From the NCBI GenBank assembly GCA_023717585.1, contig JAMQPJ010000501.1:1-7421 (forward strand): a stretch of 7,421 nucleotides of DNA, read 5' to 3'. The DNA comes from Thermoanaerobaculia bacterium. GTDB lineage: Bacteria > Acidobacteriota > Thermoanaerobaculia > UBA5066. Below are positions 1 through 4,367 of the stretch, in pieces. Position numbers and translations under genes: made by a program. Every line of letters begins with the position of its first letter. Position 1 is the first letter of the stretch. The notes below the pieces were generated by a model that worked only from the letters and a program-made list of their open reading frames with translations, did no database searches and was not told the origin of the DNA.

Positions 1-189
1 GCCGTATTCGGCCGGGAACGGGATGCCGCCCAGGCCCATCACGCACAGGCGCGAGAAGAGCGGGCGTGGGAACTCGTCATCGGGAGAAGACGCGAGGTAT
101 GGCTTCAGCTCGTCCTTCACGAAGCGGCGTACCGTTCCGGCCAGCGCCCGCTGCTCCTCGGTTCGAAGATCCTCGAAGAGCGGTTTCAT
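1..189 (-). CDS. Acyl-CoA dehydrogenase, N-terminal part (cut by window edge)
   Basis: Acyl-CoA dehydrogenases are FAD enzymes that introduce the alpha-beta double bond of acyl-CoA in the cytoplasm and pass electrons to electron-transfer flavoprotein. Only the first 63 codons are present. They read as the helical N-terminal domain: TEEQRALAGTVRRFVKDEL near residues 10-28, then FPRPLFSRL and GLGGIPFPAEYG at 52-63, a pattern typical of the family (established knowledge). The FAD-binding and catalytic Glu regions lie outside the window, so chain-length or branched-chain specificity cannot be judged. The ATG at 189-187 directly follows the TGA of the upstream racemase gene (192-190) with no spacer, which indicates translational coupling. 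A GAGG on the minus strand at 202-199 lies 9 bases before the ATG. The neighbouring racemase suggests a branched or 2-methyl acyl-CoA substrate (inference). Confidence 0.87.
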   Translation of the reverse strand, partial: MKPLFEDLRTEEQRALAGTVRRFVKDELKPYLASSPDDEFPRPLFSRLCVMGLGGIPFPAEYG

Positions 190-1233
190 TCACCGAATCC
201 TCGGGACGATCTCGTACCGCCCGCCGCGGCCCCGGCGAAAGACGCCGCGTCCCTTCTCCAGCCGGAGCTCCGCTCTCACGGCCTCGGCGAGCATCGCGAC
301 GGGTGTCACGCAGACGTCGAGCGACTCGAGCCGCCGGGTCCACTCCGCGAACGTCCGGCGCCGCGTCGCCGCCGCGAGGCGCCGCCGGGCTCTTCGCCCG
401 GTCGCGCCCGAGGCGTATTGGAGCGGGACGAGATCAGGCAGGCCGATGGCCGTGCAGAAGCCGGCCCAGAACTTGGCCTCGATGCAGGCGACCGCGAGGA
501 GTCGTCCGTCCTTCGTCGGGTAGAGGCCGTAGCACGGGTGGAGGCCTTCCGTCACGAGGGCGCCGTCGCTCGCTACGCGTCCCGTCGCGAGGTACTCGGC
601 GGCGCCGAGCGAGAGGAGGGCGAGGCTTCCTTCGTGGAGGGACACCGTCACCGCCGTGGCCCGGCCCGTCCGCTCGCGCTCGAAAAGGCCGGTCAGGACG
701 GCGGCCACCGCGGGCCACGCCCCGCCCGCGACGTCCGGGATCTGGAACCGGGGAATGACCGGCCGGCCGCGCGCGTCGCGGTTGAGGTCGAGAAGGCCCG
801 ACGCGGCGAGGAAGTTCGCGTCGTGGCCGGCCTTTTCCGAACGGCGAAAACCCGCGATGCGTACCTGCACGAGACGCGGATTTCGCGCGGCGACGTCGCC
901 CGCCGCGAGTGAGAGCCTCCGGGCGGCGGCGGGCCTGAGCGAGTGGATCAGGACGTCGGCGCGCGTGAGGAGACGGTCCAGCGCGGCGCGGCCTTTCTGC
1001 GTCTTCAAGTCGAGGAATCGCACCTTCTTTCCGCCCGCCGTGAGGCGGTAGTAGACGCTGACGCCGTCGTCGAGAGGCGGAAAGTGGCGCCCGGCCTCAC
1101 CACCGGGCGGCTCCACCTTGACGACTTCCGCGCCGAGGTCGGCGAGAAGCCGCGTGGCGATGCCGCCCGGGAGAAGCGACGTCAGGTCGACGACGCGGAT
1201 TCCCGAAAGGGGACGGCCGAAGTTCGCCCTCAC
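190..1233 (-). CDS. CoA-transferase family III protein, alpha-methylacyl-CoA racemase-like
   Basis: A 347-residue CaiB/BaiF family protein. The N-terminus has the family pattern SGIRVVDLT (10-18), ADLGAEVVKVEPPGG (31-45) and RADVLIHSLRP (91-101). Residues His137 (AGHDANF), Asp167 (QIPDVAGG) and Glu252 (CIEAKFW) have the same spacing as the catalytic His126, Asp156 and Glu241 of mycobacterial alpha-methylacyl-CoA racemase, each offset by 11. DVCVTPV (306-312) is also racemase-like. Asp167 would also serve a true CoA-transferase, but His plus Glu favour a racemase that inverts the C2 stereocentre of 2-methylacyl-CoA, as needed before dehydrogenation of branched chains. The start is GTG at 1233-1231; it overlaps the TGA of a thiolase tail relic, and a GAGG (1244-1241) lies 7 bases upstream. 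The protein ends soon after a Pro-Arg motif, about 28 residues short of the mycobacterial racemase end. Its stop touches the acyl-CoA dehydrogenase start. Confidence 0.85.
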   Translation of the reverse strand: MRANFGRPLSGIRVVDLTSLLPGGIATRLLADLGAEVVKVEPPGGEAGRHFPPLDDGVSVYYRLTAGGKKVRFLDLKTQKGRAALDRLLTRADVLIHSLRPAAARRLSLAAGDVAARNPRLVQVRIAGFRRSEKAGHDANFLAASGLLDLNRDARGRPVIPRFQIPDVAGGAWPAVAAVLTGLFERERTGRATAVTVSLHEGSLALLSLGAAEYLATGRVASDGALVTEGLHPCYGLYPTKDGRLLAVACIEAKFWAGFCTAIGLPDLVPLQYASGATGRRARRRLAAATRRRTFAEWTRRLESLDVCVTPVAMLAEAVRAELRLEKGRGVFRRGRGGRYEIVPRIR

Positions 1234-1274
1234 GCGGCGGCCTCGAGCACGGCGGCGCCTTCCTCGGCGAGGCC
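1230..1274 (-). pseudogene. Relic of a second thiolase C-terminus
   Basis: In the minus frame ending at TGA 1232-1230 the sequence reads GLAEEGAAVLEAAA and stop. The intact thiolase in this window ends GLAQGDAAVLEAEG and stop. Aligning 50 bases around both ends by eye gives 40 identities, without gaps, running through the stop codon and the following GG. Upstream of about 1275 the similarity ceases, so only the last 14 codons remain. Its TGA overlaps the racemase GTG start (GTGA). The racemase's likely Shine-Dalgarno, GAGG at 1244-1241, lies inside the relic, which may be why this piece was kept (inference). The 20% divergence argues for a paralogous gene that was deleted rather than a recent duplication. 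Confidence 0.6.
1241..1244 (-). promoter_or_regulatory. Ribosome binding site of the racemase gene, inside the thiolase relic
   Basis: GAGG on the minus strand, 7 bases before the GTG at 1233. It supports GTG as the start, since no ATG lies near the conserved SGIRVVDLT N-terminus. It is embedded in the leftover thiolase coding sequence. Confidence 0.45.
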
Positions 1275-1301
1275 GCTGTCAGACCCATGACCCGTGCATG
1301 A

Positions 1302-1324
1302 CACCGGGTTCACGAGCACCGGGT
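1302..1324. repeat. Direct repeat CACCGGGT, period 15
   Basis: CACCGGGT occurs at 1302-1309 and 1317-1324, with TCACGAG between the copies. The downstream flank TCAC is partly shared (TTCAC against TCAC). Two direct copies 15 bases apart are not a clean helical-turn spacing and could be chance in GC-rich DNA. No function is assigned. Confidence 0.3.
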
Positions 1325-1408
1325 CACCCTGGCACCCGCCAGCTCCTGATAGGCTGTGAGCGGTTAATCGGACGGGGCTGGAAGTCATCGTCCTGACGGG
1401 GAGGCGCG

Positions 1409-1555
1409 ATGACGGATTCCAGGGTCGCGAGCGATGTTGATCCCGCAAGTGCTCGCATGCTGAGGTGGGCGGCGACCTGGCAGCGTTGGTTCGCGGCCTT
1501 GAATGCCTTCCTGGAGCGGGCCTTTCTGCAGGCGGACGTGGAAACCGGGTGTTGA
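1409..1555 (+). CDS. Possible small protein, 48 aa, no recognised family
   Basis: ATG at 1409-1411 follows GGGGAGG with 4 bases between, a good Shine-Dalgarno for this genome. The frame runs 48 codons to TGA at 1553-1555, where a GC-rich hairpin begins. The product has an acidic, polar start (MTDSRVASDVDPAS), then a Trp- and Ala-rich stretch, LRWAATWQRWFAALNAFLER (18-37), that could form an amphipathic helix. There is no signal peptide. About 75% of third codon positions are G or C by hand count, which seems lower than in the flanking genes. It lies opposite to the operon it interrupts. No relative is recognised. It may be a real small gene brought in with the gap sequence or a chance ORF. 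Confidence 0.25.
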   Translation: MTDSRVASDVDPASARMLRWAATWQRWFAALNAFLERAFLQADVETGC

Positions 1556-1583
1556 CCGCCCTAGGCGGGGGCGGTCGGCCCCC
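1554..1583 (+). terminator. Overlapping GC-rich hairpins, possible terminator
   Basis: GACCGCCC (1554-1561) pairs with GGGCGGTC (1569-1576) around a 7-base loop, starting in the stop codon of the small ORF. A second stem, GGGGGC (1567-1572) with GCCCCC (1578-1583), shares bases with the first, so the two are mutually exclusive. No T-run follows on either strand, so classic intrinsic termination is not shown; U-less terminators are possible in GC-rich genomes. On the minus strand the structure would sit in the thiolase-racemase intergenic mRNA. Confidence 0.3.
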
Positions 1584-1604
1584 GATGACGAGAGAACAGG
1601 CGGG

Positions 1605-1624
1605 ACGCATTCATCTTCATGCGT
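1605..1624 (-). other. Hairpin downstream of the thiolase stop
   Basis: ACGCAT (1605-1610) and ATGCGT (1619-1624) form a perfect 6-base-pair stem around an 8-base loop, starting 26 bases past the thiolase stop on the minus strand. It has no T-run. It could protect the 3' end of the upstream mRNA or lower read-through into the racemase gene. It is short, so chance is possible. Confidence 0.25.
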
Positions 1625-1650
1625 GACGGCGGGCGGCGACGGACGTAACC

Positions 1651-2847
1651 TCACCCTTCGGCCTCGAGCACGGCGGCATCGCCCTGGGCGAGGCCTCCGC
1701 AAATCGCCGCGAGTCCGCGCCCGCCGCCGCGCCGCCGGAGAGCCATCGCGAGCGTTCCCACGATCCGCGCCCCAGAGGCCCCCACGGGATGCCCGATCGC
1801 GATCGCGCCACCGTCGGCATTCGTCTTGTCGCGGAGCGCGGCGAGCGCCGCGGTGTCATCCCGGGCGAGCTTCTTCATCGAGACGAGCGGAACCGCGGCG
1901 AAGGCCTCGTTGATCTCGACGCGATCGAGGGATGCGAGAGGCAGGCCCGTACGAAGAAGCGCACACTCGGCCGCCGCGGCCGGGGCCTCGGCCATCCGCC
2001 GCGGTTGGAGAGCCACGGCGGCGTACGAAAGGAGCCGGGCGAGCGGCCGCACCCCGCGGCGACGGGCCTCTGCCGCGGACATCACGACGAGCGCCGCCGC
2101 GCCCGCGTCGAGGCCGGGAGCGTTTCCCGCCGTGACGGTCGGCGAGCCGTAGATCGTCGGGAGCTTCGCGAGCGCCTCCAGCGTCGTCTCAGGCCTTGGA
2201 AGCTCGTCGGCCTCGAAAACCTTCCCGCCCGGAAGAGTCAGCCCGACGATCTCCTCGGCCGGGATCCCCTCCGCCAGCGCCCGCGCGTACATGAGCTGCG
2301 ACCGGAGCGCCCAGGCATCCTGCTCCTCACGGCCGATTCCGAATTCCACAGCCACCTCGCCGGCGTCCACGGACACCGGCGCGAACTCGGCGTACTCCAT
2401 CCGGTAGAGCGCGTCCTCCAGCGTCACAGGGCCCACACGCGTTCCCCACCGGACGCGCGGCGAGACGACGAGAGGGACGCGGGAGAGATTCTCGACGCCG
2501 AACACGACGGCGGCGCGGACGTCGCCCGCGCGAATCGCGCGGGCGGCCATCTGGAGGGCCGCCATCGACGAGCAGCACGCGCGGTCGAGCGTCAGGGACG
2601 GGACGGTGGCGGGTAGTCCCGCTTTCAAGAGCGCGCGCCGCGCGATGACGGGGGCGACGACGCCGGCCTCGACCTGCGCGCAGCAGCCTCCGAAGACCTC
2701 GTCCACCTCCCGAGGGTCGAGGCCCGCGCGTGAGAGGGCGCCTCCGATCGCCGTGGCGGCCAGGTCCACGCCGGGAATGTCACGCAGGGCGCCGCCGAAC
2801 TTTCCGAAAGCCGTGCGCGCGTACGACACGAGAACCGTTTCACTCAT
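1651..2847 (-). CDS. Thiolase (acetyl-CoA acyltransferase)
   Basis: A 398-residue thiolase, full length for the family (about 390-400). It would cleave 3-ketoacyl-CoA with CoA to release acetyl-CoA or propionyl-CoA, or run the reverse condensation. Visible landmarks: the nucleophilic Cys91 in DRACCSSMAALQ, resembling the FadA-type C-x-S-S-M loop; TAGNAPGLDAGAAAL (239-253); NEAFA (313-317); the general-base His353 in GHPVGASG (352-359); and the second catalytic Cys383 in AICGG. All standard catalytic residues are present. The start is ATG at 2847-2845, giving MSETVLVSYARTAFGKFGG, a normal thiolase opening. The frame stays open upstream to 3072, but that part lies over the hydroxyacyl-CoA dehydrogenase and lacks thiolase similarity. 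The start overlaps the end of that gene by 8 bases, indicating translational coupling. Chain-length specificity cannot be told. Confidence 0.93.
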   Translation of the reverse strand: MSETVLVSYARTAFGKFGGALRDIPGVDLAATAIGGALSRAGLDPREVDEVFGGCCAQVEAGVVAPVIARRALLKAGLPATVPSLTLDRACCSSMAALQMAARAIRAGDVRAAVVFGVENLSRVPLVVSPRVRWGTRVGPVTLEDALYRMEYAEFAPVSVDAGEVAVEFGIGREEQDAWALRSQLMYARALAEGIPAEEIVGLTLPGGKVFEADELPRPETTLEALAKLPTIYGSPTVTAGNAPGLDAGAAALVVMSAAEARRRGVRPLARLLSYAAVALQPRRMAEAPAAAAECALLRTGLPLASLDRVEINEAFAAVPLVSMKKLARDDTAALAALRDKTNADGGAIAIGHPVGASGARIVGTLAMALRRRGGGRGLAAICGGLAQGDAAVLEAEG

Positions 2848-3706
2848 GGTCGTAGAAGCCCTTCCCCGTCTTGACGCCGAGGTGTCCTTTCTCGACTCGC
2901 TCGAGGAGAATGCGCGGCGGCGAGAAGCGGGGGCCGTGCGCCTCGGCCAGTCCGCGCGCGGCAGCGGCGAGGACGTCCAGCCCGACGTAGTCCGCGAGCT
3001 CGAACGGTCCCATCGGATAGTTGAGGCCGAGGCGGATGGCCTTGTCGATGTCCTGTGGCGTGGCGATCCCATCCTCGGCGATCCGGAAGCACTCCAGGAC
3101 GTGCGCCGCCAGAGCCCGCGACGTGATGAAGCCGCGGAAGTCGCGGCAGACGACGGTCTCTTTTCCCATCCTGCGGGAGAGCTCCTCGACCGCCGCGACG
3201 GTCTCGTCCGACGTCTCCTCCGCCCGGACGATCTCGATCAGCTTCATCAGGGGCGGCGGGTTGAACCAGTGCATCCCCGCGACACGATCCCTTCGATTCG
3301 TCACCGACGCGAGCACGGCGATCGAGAGCTCGGAGGTGTTCGAGAGGAGGAGAGCGTTTTCAGGCGCCGCCCCATCGAGCCGGCGGAAGACCTCCAGCTT
3401 GAGCGCGAGGTCTTCAGGAACCGCCTCGATGACCGCCTGCGCCTCGCTCACGGCCTCGGCCGAATCGGTCGTGGTCGAGATCCGCGAGAGCGCGACCGCG
3501 GCCCGCGCCTCCGTCAACGTCCCGGCCTTCACCATGCGCGCGAGACTTTTCCGGATCGAAACGAGGGCCTTCTCGAGGACGCCGGCCGAAACGTCGGAGA
3601 GGTTGACCCTGAACCCCGACGCCGCCGCGACCTGGGCGATGCCGCTCCCCATCGCCCCGGCGCCGATGACCGCGATCGAACGGGTTTCGACCGTCTCTTC
3701 CATCAT
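2840..3706 (-). CDS. 3-hydroxyacyl-CoA dehydrogenase (NAD-dependent)
   Basis: A 288-residue single-domain-pair enzyme of the short 3-hydroxyacyl-CoA / 3-hydroxybutyryl-CoA dehydrogenase type, oxidising L-3-hydroxyacyl-CoA to 3-ketoacyl-CoA with NAD. A Rossmann motif, IAVIGAGAMGSGIAQ (11-25), is followed by acidic Asp38 and IEAVPEDLALK (93-103). The catalytic region has Ser125 (SNTSELS), His146 (GMHWFNPPP) and Glu158 (KLIEIV), with the spacing of Ser137, His158 and Glu170 in the human enzyme. The C-terminal domain shows GLNYPMGPFELADYVGLDV (227-245) and GKGFYDHE at the end. At the position of human Asn208 the sequence is GFITSR, placing Ser196 there. The start is ATG at 3706-3704; a second ATG follows at once (3703-3701), so the first residue is uncertain by one. 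It is the first gene of the leftward operon and overlaps the thiolase. Confidence 0.93.
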   Translation of the reverse strand: MMEETVETRSIAVIGAGAMGSGIAQVAAASGFRVNLSDVSAGVLEKALVSIRKSLARMVKAGTLTEARAAVALSRISTTTDSAEAVSEAQAVIEAVPEDLALKLEVFRRLDGAAPENALLLSNTSELSIAVLASVTNRRDRVAGMHWFNPPPLMKLIEIVRAEETSDETVAAVEELSRRMGKETVVCRDFRGFITSRALAAHVLECFRIAEDGIATPQDIDKAIRLGLNYPMGPFELADYVGLDVLAAAARGLAEAHGPRFSPPRILLERVEKGHLGVKTGKGFYDHE

Positions 3707-3819
3707 GATGGCCCCGGATGCTAGAGGAACCGGCCTCTCTCCGCGAGCCGTCGTGAGCGGCAGTCTCCGGGGTGATCTGTCGGTCCGCCGCCTCTTCAGC
3801 ACGCGCGGGTCTCGCCCCC

Positions 3820-3829
3820 CGGGATCCCG
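3820..3829. repeat. 10-base palindrome, candidate operator
   Basis: CGGGATCCCG is a perfect palindrome ending one base before the TATGAT box. A dimeric repressor or activator bound here could control the rightward genes, possibly both directions. It is shorter than most known operators and no regulator gene is in the window. Confidence 0.3.
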
Positions 3830-3830
3830 A

Positions 3831-3836
3831 TATGAT
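3831..3836 (+). promoter_or_regulatory. Candidate -10 element for the molybdenum hydroxylase operon
   Basis: TATGAT matches TATAAT at 5 of 6 positions and stands out in GC-rich DNA. Transcription would begin about 45 bases before the ATG at 3888. No -35 consensus is seen 16-18 bases upstream (the bases there are GGTCTC-like), so it would need an activator or another sigma factor. Confidence 0.3.
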
Positions 3837-3887
3837 CGACGCGAGGCACTCGTCGAACGGATCGACTCCGGGATCGTGAGGTGACCG

Positions 3888-4367
3888 ATGAGAAACTCCA
3901 TCGCGTTCCGTCTCAACGGCAAGGCCATGAAGCTGGACGTCGACGGCGACCGCTCGCTCCTTTGGGTTCTGCGCACCGACCTCGGCCTCACGGGGACGAA
4001 GTACGGGTGCGGTGCGAGCCTCTGTGGCGCCTGCACGGTCGTCGTGGGCAAGGAGGCGGTCCGGTCGTGCCTGCTGCCCGTCAAGGCCGTCCGCGGGAAG
4101 GACGTCACGACGATCGAGGGGCTGGAGCGGGACGGGAAGGACGGGAAGCTCCACCCGCTTCAGGAGGCCTTCGCCGACACCGGCGGGCTGCAGTGCGGGT
4201 TCTGCACGCCCGGAATGATCATGAATGCCCACGCCCTTCTGCTGAAGACGCCGAAGCCTTCCCGAGCGCAGATCGTCGCGGGGATGGAGGACAACCTCTG
4301 CCGCTGCGCCGCCCATCACCGGATCGTCCAGGCGATCGAGCGGGCGGCGGCGGGAGGCGCGTCGTGA
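3888..4367 (+). CDS. iorA: [2Fe-2S] subunit of a molybdenum hydroxylase (IorA type)
   Basis: A 159-residue small subunit of the xanthine oxidase family, relaying electrons from the molybdenum cofactor through two [2Fe-2S] clusters. All eight cluster cysteines are visible: Cys41, Cys46, Cys49 and Cys61 form the plant-ferredoxin-type N-terminal site (KYGCGASLCGACTV), and Cys103, Cys106, Cys138 and Cys140 form the four-helix C-terminal site (LQCGFCTPG, NLCRCAAHHRI). The usual Gly after the last Cys is Ala141. Length matches isoquinoline 1-oxidoreductase alpha subunits and related aldehyde or nicotinate dehydrogenase small subunits. GAGGTG (3878-3883) lies 4 bases before the ATG, supporting the start. 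There is no signal peptide, so if the partner is exported this subunit would travel with it. Its stop overlaps the start of the large subunit (GTGA). The symbol denotes subunit type; the substrate is unknown. Confidence 0.92.
   Translation: MRNSIAFRLNGKAMKLDVDGDRSLLWVLRTDLGLTGTKYGCGASLCGACTVVVGKEAVRSCLLPVKAVRGKDVTTIEGLERDGKDGKLHPLQEAFADTGGLQCGFCTPGMIMNAHALLLKTPKPSRAQIVAGMEDNLCRCAAHHRIVQAIERAAAGGAS
4352..4357 (+). promoter_or_regulatory. Ribosome binding site fixing the GTG start of the molybdopterin subunit
   Basis: GGGAGG lies 6 bases before GTG at 4364-4366, inside the end of the small-subunit gene. It favours this GTG over the later in-frame GTG at 4388 and keeps the whole Tat leader in the protein. 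Confidence 0.6.

Larger units (their letters stand above)
1275..1650. other. 376-base gap inside the leftward operon
   Basis: This stretch separates the thiolase stop (1653-1651) from the thiolase relic next to the racemase gene. It carries no recognisable conserved protein in any frame. It looks less G/C-biased than its neighbours, and holds short direct repeats at 1302-1324, a weak plus-strand small ORF at 1409-1555, overlapping GC hairpins at 1554-1583 and a 6-base-pair hairpin at 1605-1624. No transposase, terminal inverted repeat or target-site duplication was found. It may be debris from a deletion or a small insertion; the sequence does not say which. Confidence 0.55.
3707..3887. promoter_or_regulatory. 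Divergent promoter region between the two operons
   Basis: These 181 bases separate the hydroxyacyl-CoA dehydrogenase start from the [2Fe-2S] subunit start, so promoters for both directions should lie here. It holds a TATGAT box (3831-3836), a CGGGATCCCG palindrome (3820-3829), a GATCGAC repeat (3834-3840 and 3860-3866) and a short AGAGG/CCTCT inverted repeat (3723-3727, 3734-3738). No convincing -35 box is visible for either strand. Confidence 0.6.

Noticed and set aside
66..1051. Several plus-strand open frames opposite the racemase and acyl-CoA dehydrogenase
   Set aside because: They are Arg-rich shadows caused by G/C third positions; no motif is visible.
1330..1345. Sigma-54-like TGGCAC element
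   Set aside because: The required GC of the -12 element falls one base out of register and the TTGCA part is missing.
1295..1345. Possible tRNA T-arm (GGGTTCACGAGCACC)
   Set aside because: The stem does not pair properly and no cloverleaf can be built around it.
1230..1610. 126-codon minus-strand frame ending in the thiolase tail
   Set aside because: Only the last 14 codons resemble a thiolase; the rest is Pro/Arg-rich with no motif, so it is not a gene.
1789..2616. Plus-strand open frame opposite the thiolase
   Set aside because: It lies opposite unmistakable thiolase motifs and has biased, low-complexity composition.
2848..3072. N-terminal extension of the thiolase frame
   Set aside because: The extension overlies the hydroxyacyl-CoA dehydrogenase, is Ser/Arg-rich and non-thiolase-like; MSETVLVSYARTAFG at 2847 is the normal start.
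2606..3724. Long plus-strand open frame opposite the hydroxyacyl-CoA dehydrogenase
   Set aside because: It is an antisense shadow, rich in Arg, Asp and Glu, with no recognisable domain; the minus strand has clear catalytic motifs.
3707..4108. N-terminal extension of the hydroxyacyl-CoA dehydrogenase frame into the divergent region
   Set aside because: The Rossmann motif begins at residue 11 from the ATG at 3706, as is usual; the extension would run over the [2Fe-2S] subunit gene.
3881..4363. Upstream in-frame extension of the molybdopterin subunit
   Set aside because: It overlaps the [2Fe-2S] subunit in another frame; the Tat leader and GGGAGG support the GTG at 4364.
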